From contig CM055107.1 of NCBI GenBank assembly GCA_029204225.1, positions 29,661,410 to 29,725,409 on the forward strand: a stretch of 64,000 nucleotides of DNA, given 5' to 3'. The stretch is from Diphasiastrum complanatum (taxonomy: Eukaryota; Streptophyta; Lycopodiopsida; Lycopodiales; Lycopodiaceae). Below the pieces are notes generated by a model. It searched no databases, had not been told where the DNA came from, and saw nothing but the letters and a program-made list of their open reading frames with translations. Shown here in pieces: positions 1 to 11,167 of the stretch (position 1 is its first letter; every line of letters starts with the position of its first letter). The translations under genes were made by a program, and so were the position numbers.

Positions 1-99
1 TCGCGTAGGATGTATACCAAATAATGGTTTAGTGGATGACGCTAGGTTTCCGATTGATATCGCCTTCAATGGAACGAATTGGAATTTTATTTTTTCTTT

Positions 100-740
100 T
101 TCTTTTTTAAGAATATATATGTATACCTCCTCGAGCACTCTTGTGGCTGACGAGAATTAGGGAATGACTCGCACAGACATGGGAACTTACTCGCACACAA
201 TGAAAAATGACTCGTTCAAAGAAATTTACGACTCGCACAAGCGTGTTCAATGCAAAAAATGACTCGTGCAAGGGTGGGAGATGACTCGTGGACAGAAACG
301 TACTACTCGTAGATGACTCGTCGTATAGAAGATGCAAAAAAAATGACTCGTGCAAGGGTGGGAGATGACTCGTACTCAAAGATGACTCGTATAGAAGATG
401 ACTCGCAAAAAAGATGACTCGTGCATGGGTGGGAGATGACTCGTACTCACAGATGACTCGTATAGAAGATGACTTGCAAAAAAATGACTCGTGCAAGGGT
501 GGGAGATGACTCATGGACGGAAACGTAGTACTCGTAGATGACTCGTATAGGAGATGACTTGCAAAAAAATGACTCGTGCAACCCTGTACCCATGGAGCTA
601 GAAACCGTGGGGTACTCGCACAGGAAGTACTCGCACAGAAGATGATTCGCACAACCGTGGACTCATGGAGCTAGAAATCGTGGGGTACTCGCACAGAAGA
701 TGACTCGCACAGGAATATGACTCGTACATGACTCGGAAGG
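100..740. repeat. TGACTC-rich degenerate tandem array
   Basis: The core TGACTCG recurs about every 10-25 bases. A larger unit beginning TGACTCGTGCAAGGGTGGGAG starts near 260, 344, 415, 485 and, degraded, 570, so the higher-order period is 70-85 bp. The reverse strand happens to stay open for about 180 codons, but that reading is low-complexity Ser/Thr/His repetition and is not called as a gene. TGACTC is the core of GCN4/AP-1-like bZIP sites, although most copies end in G instead of the A that completes the palindrome. Confidence 0.85.
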
Positions 741-2207
741 TGACAAACGAACTGTAAATGACTATGAACACTAATGAAAAATGTGTAAAAAAAAACAGTC
801 AAAAACCCACTGAAAATGACTGAAAAAATGGCTAGAAAAGGCTGAAATACGGATGACAAAACCCTCTAAAATCGGAAAAACAGCCGGAAAACTATGCGCA
901 AAACCGATGAAGTATGGAAAAACAGCCAGAAAAATGTCTATGAAAACCGCTGAAAATGTCTAAAAATGTCGATGAACACCACTTAAGTGCACAGGGCCGA
1001 GGGAGGATGCAACCATGAAAACACTGTGAAAAGATTACAAGAAGTGCTATAGATGCAAGTATACATGAAGTATAGGCTGAAAAACGCAGATGTAAGCGAT
1101 CATTCAAAAACAAACAGATGACTAGAATTGAAAGCTAGCTGTGCAGAAAGTAGCTTAACCTCTTCTGTCCACATTACACTAATCTCAATCAGCAAAGGAA
1201 TCCGTAAACGTGTGGCTATGGTAACCCTTGCTAGATGAGTGAAAACGAGCTACAGATGCAACTTGTTGAGGAGAGGGAACCCTGCTTTTTGTTTCAGGAG
1301 TTTACGATGTTGGATTTGCAGGTGTTACTGCAATACGAACTTGTCTGGCTCTTCAGAAGGTGTGAAGCCCTGCAGCTATAGATCGGAGTTACAGGCAGTT
1401 TGAAAGGAGCTTTTCAACTGATTGTGATTGCCATCACTGCTTTGGCTGTTGGGAGCCTCAGGCTTTTTAGCGAGAGTTGAAGGACGATTAGTTCCAGCGC
1501 GGGCTACTCGTGAGACAGCAGAGCCGTTGAAGTTGTGAGGGCTTTTGATGGCTGCAAAATCGCTGGTGGTTGCTCAAACCCTACTGATTGATGCGCTCCC
1601 TATCTGATAAACCTGAGGAAACCTTCAGATAAACACCTAGGTTGCTTTGAAAAAGATTCTGTTGAATTCCGCTTCTTCAGAAACGCGTGGTTGGATAGGT
1701 ATCGTGCTCTTTGCTGGAAGGAAACGCGTGGTTGGATAGCGAGGCAAAACGGGTGGCTGATGGCGAGGCGTGGCTGATCAAAGCGCTGGTGGCTTCACCA
1801 AAACCCTGCTCAAAACTCGCGCTGGGTGCTCAAAACTTGGCTGGGTGCAAATCTCGTGGAGCTCCAACACCTCTGATGTGCCAAAATGCATGGGTAGCAC
1901 AAAAACCCGTGGGAGCTCGCTGATCCTTCCCTAAACCCTAAACCTCTATGGAAACCCTTGAATAGCAAAAACTTGTAGGACAAGAACCTCGTGGATGGCA
2001 AGAACGTGGCAGCTCCTCCAAGCCTCTATGGAAACTCGTGGAGAGGAGGCCTCTAAAACAAGCAATCATGATGTCAAAAACCCTGAAACCTAGCCAAGGT
2101 GCAAGAAACACAAGGGATGCAACAAAAAGCATAAAGAATACGAAAAGCAAGTATTAGCAAAGCAACAAGCAAGGAAAAAACAGCAAGCAAGAGAGAAAGC
2201 GAGAAAA
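741..2207 (-). other. Non-coding interior of an LTR element, no gene recognised
   Basis: No supported coding region is seen. The stretch lies on the internal side of the primer-binding site at 2208-2225, so it is probably the untranslated interior of a minus-strand, possibly non-autonomous, LTR element. Small direct repeats occur, for example CGCGTGGTTGGATAG near 1683 and 1725, and CTCAAAACT/CTTGG variants near 1808-1845. The right part (about 2130-2207) resembles the corresponding region left of the second primer-binding site at 5091-5108. Confidence 0.4.
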
Positions 2208-2225
2208 GAGCGGCAATGGCACCAA
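2208..2225 (-). other. Primer-binding site of LTR element, copy 1
   Basis: On the minus strand the LTR ends ...GCCAACA and is followed directly by TTGGTGCCATTGCC. This resembles the TGGCGCCGTTGCC primer-binding sites of many plant Ty3/gypsy-type elements. The second copy at 5091-5108 keeps the closer form TCGGCGCCGTTGCC. Confidence 0.6.
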
Positions 2226-2976
2226 TGTTGGCTTTCGCATCCCTCACTGGCTATGGCTCCAACTAACGAGTGCTATGGCAGACTCTCAACTAGAACACGT
2301 TATGGCTTCGACTAGGCATTGTGGCTTTCCCAACCAATGACTATGGCTTCCAACTAACCAAGAGGTTGAAGGCAGTGAGTGGGTGAGTATTTCGGGCAAG
2401 ATCCACTCTTCTCTCGTTTCTCTACCTAGGAACTGACTCAAATGACGACTTAACCTAATTCAATGACGGCTTAACCTAAAATTTCCTCCTCTAAGGCTTA
2501 CCCTACTAGAGAATGGAGGGCCTAGATTAACTTAACCTGTTGCCGGATGAATAATATACAATACAATGTGAAGTAACACGGTATATGAAACCACACAAGG
2601 GAGAACACTCAGAGAGAAAGATTGGCATGTATTGCAAATGAGGTTCTTCCTCAAAAATGGACTCTTCCACTCCTATATATACTTGGAGTGGTTGTCACTT
2701 ACAAAAAGACACTATGGGACAAATAGACTGCATAGGCTTAACTTTGTACCATGGGACAAACCCCCAATGGACCATAAACAACTGAACTTAAGTTGAACTT
2801 ATTCAGACTATTAAGTTCCAATCTTCTAGACTTAGGCTTAGAACTAAACAACTTTAAGCCGTTACAACATGGCGCAAAGGCCTAAACTTGACTGATCCAG
2901 CTCTAGGCTTAAGTCTGTATCTTTTTCAAGATGGCTTGAATAATCATAGAGTATCAGCCTACAAAGAAAATCAACA
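2226..2976 (-). repeat. LTR copy 1 (TGTTGA...CCAACA on minus strand)
   Basis: This is about 750 bp and ends in TGTTG/CAACA inverted repeats. It aligns over most of its length with 5109-5922, sharing for instance AGGCTTACCCTACTAGAGAA and AAACCACACAAGGGAGAACA. A TATATATA core flanked by CCACTCC and GGAGTGG lies at 2668-2692. The bases just right of it are not purine-rich, so it does not look like a 3' LTR joined to an interior. It is better read as a second 5' LTR or a recombination product. Confidence 0.7.
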
Positions 2977-2992
2977 TTCGACACATAGAAAC

Positions 2993-3375
2993 TCAAAATA
3001 CATGAGAAATATTCATCTTAACAAAAGATGAAGGCTCACCTTGATATTGACCCTTTGACCACTTGCTTTTGCCTTTGCCTTTGAATCTGCCTTTGATGAA
3101 CATAGCCTCCTCTCCATCAATTTGAGATGTAGATCCACCTCCTCTTGATTGAAGCTTAAACTCCTCATTCACCAATATCTCTTGCAAATCCAACATGCTT
3201 GGTAAAGTCTTTTGAATGGAAAAGCTTTGAACAAAATTATCATGATCATCCAACAAGCCATTAAGAACAACTTACAAGTTCTACATCCTTAATGCTCTCA
3301 TCAATACATGCAAGCTCATCATTGTATGTTTTGGCCCTCAAAACACTTCCTTCTTTTGTAAACTAGAAAGATTGT
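2993..3375 (-). pseudogene. Copia Gag fragment
   Basis: The minus strand encodes the C-terminal part of a Copia-type Gag. Readable motifs are NDELACI, then LLDDHDNF, LPSMLDLQEILV and a basic Gly/Lys-rich tail. The same order of motifs occurs in the plus-strand Copia at 38.8-39.45 kb (NGLLDDHAK), so the two are related families. No zinc knuckle follows, and a frameshift or stop separates the upstream part. It is a fragment with no start. Its order relative to the RNase H piece at 4.14-4.34 kb is wrong for one minus-strand element, so the two come from different insertions or a rearrangement. Confidence 0.7.
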
Positions 3376-4138
3376 CTTCTTATGTGAATTTCACACATGT
3401 GGAGTGTTGACCACAAGTGATTGTGATCTCCTAAGATGTGTGGATACACAATGATCAAGATTAGATTGAGATTCAATATCTATCTTACTCTCATCAAAGG
3501 CAAAAACACACTACTACATGCATTAACTCACTTTCAAAGTACATACACACGTGTGGGAAGTACTTCAAAATAAAACCAAGTAAAATTAACCTCCTCTCCT
3601 TGGGTAGAGAGAGAATACTACCAATAGCTCTCGGGTAGAGAGAGAAAACTAGAAAAGCACTTAGACTTAAAATCCACTAGATCTCCAAATTGCATTTATC
3701 AAAGTGAGAAGTACAATGATACTATAGATCCACGAGCTAACACAATGCTCAAACATGATTGGACCACACTTTTGCCACCTCTTAATCCTATTGGACCATT
3801 GATGCATTCATCTCTTTTCTATTGGACCATTCATGGTTTCACCTCTAAATCCTATTGGACCATTCATGATTCCACCTCTAAATCCTATTGGACCTCTTGA
3901 ACTTCATCAAACAAAAGCCATTACACTTGTCTACTATCCATTTAGCTCGAGTTTTGCCTCCTACACTACTTTGGCTCAATAGTGGCATTACATGTGGAAT
4001 TGGACAATTTGCCATCTATGCCAAATTTGACCCTATCAACATCCTACAACAAGATGCTTGATACAAAAAAGTATAAGACCCCTATAACTAACATAGATAA
4101 CCTTTTTGCATTTCTCACACTACCTCCTAAAAAGTTAT
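3376..4138 (-). repeat. Probable LTR/regulatory remnant with periodic ATTGGACC
   Basis: No coding region is seen. The left part has the CACACGTGTGGGAA-type sequence also seen near 50.3-50.5 kb in another presumed LTR. Five ATTGGACC motifs (inverted CCAAT boxes) start at 3758, 3790, 3821, 3854 and 3887, a regular 31-33 bp spacing. This is consistent with a decayed Copia LTR U3 region. Confidence 0.45.
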
Positions 4139-4335
4139 CTATTGAAGACTAAGCATTGATGTTGAGATTACTCCAATTTTAGATCTATGCTTGATGAAGG
4201 CACTCTTGCTCAAAGGCTTGGTGAGTAGATCGGCAATACAAGAGGATGTGTTGACATGCTCCAAACAGATTTCTCCTCCAATAAGCTCAAAGGCTTGGTG
4301 AGTAGATCGGCAATACAAGAGGATGTGTTGACATG
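4139..4335 (-). pseudogene. Copia RNase H C-terminal fragment with internal duplication
   Basis: The minus strand encodes the end of a Copia RNase H/pol. The typical run AH...VRE, EHVNTSSCIADLLTKPLS and KHRSKIGVI is visible. A block of about 76 bp covering EHVNTSSCIADLLTKPL is duplicated in tandem (about 4212-4274 and 4288-4350), which breaks the reading frame. No upstream reverse transcriptase is attached. It is a dead relic. Confidence 0.75.
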
Positions 4336-4439
4336 CTCCAAATAGATTTCTCTCACAAAGTGGTGTGCCACTTCTATGTGCTTGCTTCTTGCATGAAATC
4401 GTTAAGACTTTCAACAAACGACTCTTTTTTTTGTAATTT

Positions 4440-5090
4440 TTTTGAAAGAGGGCAAGATGGGTCTGAAAACATCATCTCGTGCATCGGCAGAGGTAGAATC
4501 GAGCTGCTCTATTCAACAGTGTGCCTATCAGGAATCCAATTTCTTGCCTTCACAAGCACTACTATGGCAAGTAAGCTTCACCGACAAGATCTCCATAGTT
4601 GTGTTCTTATCTTGCTTCCCAGATCTACTTGGACTTCCTTAAGGCGTCTGAACCAGATTTCTGCTGAGGTATTTTCGAGAAGAGATGGCAGATCTGGAGC
4701 AGCTGCCATTACACGCAAAACTAGGAGGACTGGTGTTCAAGAAATTTGAAGAAAGACTTGTGGGTTATGTGCAGAAGCATGGGGAGGGCAAGGTGCTTTC
4801 AACATGGAAGAGGAGAGTCTCCATTTGTTACTCAAAAACCCTCTATGAGCACTCTTTTCCACTAACAAGAGAAAGTAGAAAATAAGCAAGAAGGTAAAAC
4901 AAGAAACATGCACAAAAACCCTCGAAATAGATCAGTCCGGCTAATCTTAAGTTGATGGCTGCATAAAAAGAAAAAAAAAACAGAGAAATAGATATAAAAA
5001 CTAGTTTAGAACAAGAAATAAGCAAGCATTGACACTACAAATGGAAAAAGACAGGAATAGTAGCTAGAAAAGTAGAGAAATAAAAAAAAA
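4440..5090 (-). other. Interior of LTR element copy 2, no gene
   Basis: The stretch lies on the internal side of the primer-binding site at 5091-5108 and resembles 2130-2207 in its A-rich run before the site. A short open stretch on the plus strand (4685-4885) has no recognisable domain and is not called. Confidence 0.4.
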
Positions 5091-5108
5091 GAGTGGCAAC
5101 GGCGCCGA
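5091..5108 (-). other. Primer-binding site of LTR element, copy 2
   Basis: On the minus strand the LTR ends ...GCTAACA and continues TCGGCGCCGTTGCC, a near match to the GGCGCCGTTGCC primer-binding site of plant LTR retrotransposons. Confidence 0.65.
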
Positions 5109-5922
5109 TGTTAGCTCTTGAGCATCCTTCCAGCTATGGCTCCAACTAGTACGAGTTATGGCCTCTCCCAACTAACCCTCAGTAAGGCTATTTACAGCTA
5201 GCATGGATATGGATGCAAGAAGACAATCATGAGCATGGTGGTGAGTATTCTGATGGGTAAGATCCGCTCTTCTCTCGTTTCTCTACTTAGGAACTAACTC
5301 AAATGACGGCTCAACCCAAAACCCAACTTCACAAATGCTTAACCTACTTGTGAAAGGCCAAACAAGAAAGGCGGCTTAACCTGAAATCTCCTCCTCTAAG
5401 GCTTACCCTACTAGAGAATGGAGGGCCTGGATTAACTTAACTTGTTGCAAGAGCAATACTGTTCAATACAATGTGAAGCAACATAATACATGAAACCACA
5501 CAAGGGAGAACACTCAGAGAAAAAAGATAGGCATATATTGCAAATGAGGTTCTTCTTGAAAATGGACTCTTCCACTCCTATATATACTTGGAGTGGTGGT
5601 CACTTACAAAAAGACATTATGGGACTAAATTAACTTTGAATCACATTGGTGCCATGGGACAAACCTCTAGTAGGCCTTTGTGACTAACTTTTACATAACT
5701 TGAAATTACATCTTTATAAGCAGTGCCCATGGCAATTTAAGCTTAGAACTAAATAACTTAAACTAGTACGGATAACGTAAAAGCCTAAACTTGATGGGCG
5801 AGTTCTACGTTTAAATCCTATCCTGCTTGGAATTTTAAAGATGTTTCGCATGATGGCTAGAATATTTTTGGGAATATCCATGAGCAAGCAGGAAAGGAGA
5901 AACACCTGTGCTGAAACTAACA
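5109..5922 (-). repeat. LTR copy 2 (TGTTAG...CTAACA on minus strand)
   Basis: This is about 810 bp, bounded by matching TGTTAG/CTAACA ends, and homologous to 2226-2976. It has the same palindrome-flanked TATATATA promoter core at about 5570-5594. Divergence from copy 1 is substantial, with indels throughout, so the two are old or from different insertions. Confidence 0.7.
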
Positions 5923-5959
5923 GAACTGTTATAACCATACTCCTTTGTGATTTCTTCTT

Positions 5960-6195
5960 GAGCTTCATTTGTTGATTTCAAGGGAGTGCTTTAAGCATTG
6001 GAACAGGTTCAAAGTAAAGATCAAATCATTGCAACATGGCAACCTCAAGTGGCTACATGTCAATCAACTACTCTACTTGAAAGGTGAGTATGGAGTCCTT
6101 ATTGGAGATGAATGAGCTGATGGAGATTGTTGTAGGTGTGGAGGAGAGGCCTCAACAGTTGAGGTATGATAAGAGAGCTAAAAGAGCTCTGGTAA
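5960..6195 (+). pseudogene. Copia Gag N-terminal fragment
   Basis: This matches the leader and Gag start of the Copia at 38.7-39.0 kb. ATGGCAACCTCAAGTGGC starts the protein (MATSSG...), followed by MNELMEIVVGVEERP and LRYDKRAKRAL. A deletion removes part of the N-terminal region and the same UGA as in the other copy is present (ST*KV). The fragment stops abruptly at about 6195, where the untranslated region of the oppositely oriented element at 6271-6880 begins. Confidence 0.75.
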
Positions 6196-6270
6196 GTGCA
6201 TTACATTAAAGGAGGCTGTAGGCTCACCAGTTCTACCCGGTATATGGAATACGCATTTCCTAGCACACCT

Positions 6271-6282
6271 GCTTTGATACCA
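6271..6282 (-). other. Copia primer-binding site
   Basis: On the minus strand the LTR ends TTTTCACA and continues TGGTATCAAAGC. TGGTATCA is the initiator-methionine tRNA primer-binding site characteristic of Copia elements. Confidence 0.7.
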
Positions 6283-6880
6283 TGTGAAAATTACAGATCC
6301 AATGCACTTAATGGATCTTTGATCTTGGGTCAATTTGATCAACACATCTAGAACTAGTTAGAAGGTAGAAATAAACAATTTTAGCATGCTAGTCTTGCAT
6401 AAATAACAAAAATCTGATCATAAACATGAAAATACACTAAGGTATTGTCCTTGTCCTTCACACGTGTGGATTCAAGATCTACAAGAAAATTCTACACATA
6501 TAAACTCAAGATATAGGAGAAAATGACATGAGATGGACAAAGAATCACAAAGATGAGATCTTCACATGAATGATCAACATATGATTGTGTTCTCCACGTT
6601 GGTACAACTATTTATAACAGCCATAATGTCTCCAACTATGCCCTAAAATGGCAACTTCTAAGTACTTAACCAAAAACCTAAAAAAACTAGTCCAAATGCA
6701 ATGTATTAAAATTAACCAATTAGAATGGATCCAAAATCCATCTCATCCACTTAGCTACTTGCTAAAAAATAGTAATAACACTATTTAGAGCCTTATTGAC
6801 ATTTATGAAACTAACTCTAAGTTGAGATTTTATTTTGGCCTCCAAAATTGCCAATTAAAATGTCGAAATTAGTTGACAGT
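6283..6880 (-). repeat. Copia 5' LTR (right edge uncertain)
   Basis: The LTR lies upstream, in minus orientation, of the primer-binding site at 6271-6282. A TATAAATA box on the minus strand at 6609-6616 would start transcription toward it. CACACGTGTGG (a G-box-like palindrome) occurs near 6458. The right end is placed only approximately. Confidence 0.5.
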
Positions 6881-7224
6881 TTTCACTTTTTTCTCTTGTT
6901 TTGAGCCTCGACTCTCAAGTGCTCACGACACGTGATGCAGGAGTATCACAACCGAGTGTTTGGAAAAGCCTGCAAAGTATAGCAATAGAATCGATGTCTT
7001 TTCTCAAAAATCGACATCATAACATTCGTGACGATATTTTATTAGTAATAGTCCTTAAAAAATCGAAAAACTTTAAAAAATGCAGGTTTTTTTTTCATAA
7101 CTCAGAATAAAAAGGTTTCCAAAACACTGGTACAATCAATCCTGTACTGTCCTTGTCTTCTTTACCCACTCGAGGTCTGTACTCTTTCTGAAGCAAAGTC
7201 CCATCTCATCATCATCTTCATGTA

Positions 7225-8157
7225 ATGGCAGATGCCGTGAAGGGGAAAATGGAATACAGTAGCAGCAGCAAAAGCTCAGAATCATCTGCTTCGTACGATC
7301 CAACCCTTTCCCCTGTTCGTGAAAATGAGACAGACCTGGATCAAAAGCTTAGTCGCCAAGCATTGGCCTTAGTCATCAGCATCGGCACAAAACCCCAGCG
7401 GTGTGAAAATGATGATGAAAGACACTTCGAGATGCTTCAAAAGGAGCGTCCTGGTAAGGATCCGGGGTTTCAAGGAACCATGTCCTCCAATTGGACTCTG
7501 TGGCAGCTCTTAGATTCTGTTTTCCCCACTGGAGGGTTTGCGCATTCGTTAGGGTTAGAGGCAGCCGTTCAAACGGGATTCGTTCATGATCCATCTACTC
7601 TTGTATCATTCATTACTTCTACTCTTGAGAACACTGCTGCTCTGTTATTGCCATTTGTTTTTGTGTCTAACAAGCTTCCCAGAGTAGATTGCTGGATCCA
7701 CATCGACAGGCTTCTGCACGCAACCCTAACTAATCAGGTGGCTAGAAGAGCATCTTGTGCCCTCGGATCAGCCCTCTTGAGGACGGCCACAACAGTTTAT
7801 GTGGAAATTCAGGAGTTGAAGAAGATGAGGGCCTGTGCTCTTAACTCAGGGATGGTTCATTGTCATCATGCTGCAGTATTTGGTGTTGTGACTGGACTCT
7901 TGGCAATAGATCCACTCACGTCTCAGCGTTCATATTTGTTTTTAAGCCTTAGGGATTGTCTGTCTGCGGCAACTAGGTTAAATCTGGTGGGTCCTTTGGA
8001 AGCAGCTGCAATGCAGCGTAGCATGTCAAGTTTGGCCGAAAGGATTGTGGCCAAATATGCAAATCGGCCGATCGAGGATGCATACCAGACAGCACCACTT
8101 CTTGATGTGGTTCAAGGTTACCATGATAATCTGTTTTCTAGATTGTTCTGCTCTTGA
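7225..8157 (+). CDS. UREF: Urease accessory protein UreF
   Basis: UreF works with UreD/UreH and UreG to deliver nickel and CO2 to the urease active site in the cytosol. The 310-residue single-exon protein has the family core from about residue 90: WQLLDSVFPTGGFAHSLGLE near 93-112, then RLLHATLTNQVARRAS and GSALLRTA. The Q/H-rich centre HCHHAAVFGV and the C-terminal DLLLD-like segment (APLLDVVQGYHDNL) are also present. The tail RLFCS is close to the conserved RLF end of plant UreF. The first ATG is used because the frame is open from it, but this leaves a roughly 85-residue Ser-rich leader. Internal Met codons at residues 70 and 86 would give proteins nearer the usual ~240 residues. No intron is apparent. 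Neighbours are transposon relics, so the context says nothing about function. Confidence 0.95.
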   Translation: MADAVKGKMEYSSSSKSSESSASYDPTLSPVRENETDLDQKLSRQALALVISIGTKPQRCENDDERHFEMLQKERPGKDPGFQGTMSSNWTLWQLLDSVFPTGGFAHSLGLEAAVQTGFVHDPSTLVSFITSTLENTAALLLPFVFVSNKLPRVDCWIHIDRLLHATLTNQVARRASCALGSALLRTATTVYVEIQELKKMRACALNSGMVHCHHAAVFGVVTGLLAIDPLTSQRSYLFLSLRDCLSAATRLNLVGPLEAAAMQRSMSSLAERIVAKYANRPIEDAYQTAPLLDVVQGYHDNLFSRLFCS

Positions 8158-11150
8158 AGTAGGCTACCTTGGTAAATCTGCACAAAAGGTTGAGAGATGG
8201 CTGTTGTTTCAATATCCGGTTTGACGTTCTTGGATGCATAAGAACACGTCAACCAAATGCGGGAGTTGACATAACTGCAATGCTCATCAGAGCTTTTCAC
8301 AGGAGTTGCATTGCTGAAATTCCGAGGCATGTGAACGTTCTCCTGCGCTCTGTGCATTTGTAAAATGCCACGCTAACTTGCAGCATGTTCGGTGCTCAAT
8401 TTTCACAGCTGAAGGCAAAAAGGTTTTGGCTGCTAGATTTCCCCTGCAGCTTCGCAAAGGCACCCTGGGTTACACTGTATGATAAGGCCATGCTGATTAC
8501 AGTGACTGTAAAGAGGTGCATATTCTTCCATTATATGGCTTTTTCATTCTACATTCTTGTGGCAGGAAAGCATCCTAGCCCTCCTATCCCAGTATGTTCG
8601 TGTAAGTGATACTTTATGGTGAAGGGTTAATCAAACGTAGCCTTTATATTGGTCCACAATATCATTCTCATACGTTTAACATTAGTATTGGGGATATTTC
8701 CCATCCAAATTCTATCCAGGCACATGTGATCCAAGTGTCCACATTGATCCCTCCTTAGCAATCAAAAATCAGGGCTTTGTTAGTGTGGAAGTTTATTGGT
8801 TCAATATTTCCAAGTGTAGTTCCGAAGGTTGCTAGGTGCTTGTAGCATTGATCTCTTAACTGCATTTGGTTCCTGTTGCTTTCAGGAATGTTTGTTGCTA
8901 TTCCTTTCAAATCGTTCTAGCAGCTCTATGTTCATCTACTTACTGTTATAGCTTATCCACTGAAGTAATAAAATTAAGGGCCATGGTTCCAAATCACTCA
9001 ATGACCCTGTTATAGGGTTTGAGAGGTTGAAATGGTTTTTTGTGTTGGTCCTAATCATATATCTGTACCTCAGCCTTCAAGACAAAATCATTGCCGTCAT
9101 TGTTGGCTGCGTGTAGAAAAGATGCACGTACAGAAAATAAAAGACAAAAGCTGATGTAAATGCTACAAAATGTAAGATTGCAAAATTGGATGCTACCATA
9201 GAATGTTAATGTCGTATAAGGACCACACAAAATGCATATGTTCAATGAGTCGCTGCAAAAGTAGAAATTACAACAAACATAAGTTGCATCATGAAAATGA
9301 AAGCCATACGATGGGAAATTTGAGACAACTATTGAATGAGGATATGGAGGCTTTCTCAGAGCAGGATAACAATGCTACCACAAAGAAATGTGCATGGTTC
9401 TTGCCATTGCATAATTTGTCAACACCTGGGGCAACATATTTGGTTAATCTTCATGCCAAAATAGGGAAAAAAAAAGATCTGAAATTGGCCCACAGAGTTT
9501 AGCAAATAATGGAGGTGTTATCACCCTCTATATTACTGTGCTTTGGTCATCAACTTTGGCCAAGTTTGCATCAATCAATAATGCTCAAGAATTTTACAGA
9601 GTTGGCCAATAGTTGCATAGTGTCTTCCTTAATATTAGCTATTTATTGGTCCATGAGTTCAAATTTGTTTTATTTCATCCAAAGAAAGTTCTACTCAGCT
9701 GCCAAATTCAACAAAATCGGCCTACTTTTCAATGTATTAAAATCCAAAAATTATTGCATGATCTATGCATGCAATTATAGTACCATTTGTATGCAATTGG
9801 AGTGAGTCTTTGGAGACAATCATGATGAGTTCTAAGTTTGTGGCAAAGCTGGGATCAACCAGGCTAGAATTCAAGATCCAAATGGATCAATATTGGCTCA
9901 TTGTCGAGTTTGTTTTCATGGTTTTTTGTGATGCATGTGGAGCTCTCAGTGCGGGGTGAAAAAAGGCCTTGTTTTATATACATGCTCAAGTATAGTTTGA
10001 ATCTTTTGCATGTTGGTTAAGCATCTATTGTGGTTCAAATTTTCATATATTGTGTGTATTAGCAATGACAAGCACAAATGGTGAGTAATTGTAGAGAATA
10101 ATAGCAAGCTTGATGGTCCAAATTATTATATTTGAAAATCAATTATGCAAAATGTCTTGATGGAATATTGTGTGTGGAGACGAGATGACACCAACAACAT
10201 TACAAGTGATTCCTAAGGCATTTGATAAATGTTCAAATGATGTTGATGATAATGAACTTGCTCTCATTTTGACTAGTATGCTAGCAAGGATAATATCATT
10301 TCACACATGTCTAGTTTATGAAGTTAGGTTGATGATGGAATATTTTGAAGACAATATTTGAAACATACAATATGTTCTTGATCTTGTATTTGATGGACAT
10401 TTTCATGATGTTAAAGAAGAAATTTGTAAATAAGTATCTTACCAAACTCAATGACATTTGAGATACTGAGCTATTAGGGGCCAAGTCGCTAGGAAACAAC
10501 TTAAATTATTTAATTAGTGTGCTCATTGGACTGGGCTTATACACGCAGGAAGCCAATGCCTTGCACTTATTACTCTACTGTATTGTGGCAGGGCCCATTT
10601 GGTAAGGCTTGGCCAATGGTAGTTTTAGTGGTGGGACCCACTAATTTATTTATGTACAGGAAATACCCACAACAAGATCCTCGACCCAAAGTAGTGTCGG
10701 CGGTCCCTCGGCACTTGTCTACGATTGTATTGGAAGACAATTGTTGTTGGCTTGTTTATTGGTGAGACATGGATGCTTCAGGAAAAGTGCGAATAGAAAT
10801 CGCTTACGTAAAACTTGAGGTTTTATTAGATGGTGGTGAGCAGCAAGAACTTGGACTTGCCAGATTTTCAATAATATCCGTAAGGGTCTGCTGGACATGC
10901 CTGGTAACCTTGTTCATCGACAAATGGGTAGTCGACACCATCCATCAAAGAATCTCATGGTAAGAATGATTAATATTGATCTTGATAGATCGGCGCTAAT
11001 TCTCCTAGTGGCATTGTCATGTGTTTACTCAATTGCTACGGCGGATACGACTATTGACTGCTTAGTCTATCCAAATGCTCATGATAAGCATGCACTTGAA
11101 GACTTTCTTCAGCACTCAATAATACCGCTTTAGAACGAGGTCTTGATACT
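8158..11150. other. UreF 3' flank and unassigned intergenic DNA
   Basis: The first 400-500 bases probably include the UreF 3' untranslated region. The rest contains only short, unrelated open frames (under 100 codons) with no recognisable domain. Composition is AT-rich and no clear repeat boundary was found. Confidence 0.4.
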
Positions 11151-11167
11151 TGAAGCGTTGGCTCTTG

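Noticed and set aside
107-652. 181-codon minus-strand open frame
   Set aside because: It is produced by the TGACTC repeat lacking stops in one frame; the peptide is low-complexity Ser/His/Thr repetition.
100-740. CRISPR-like array
   Set aside because: Repeats are degenerate and directly adjoining, without unique spacers of even length, and the context is a plant genome.
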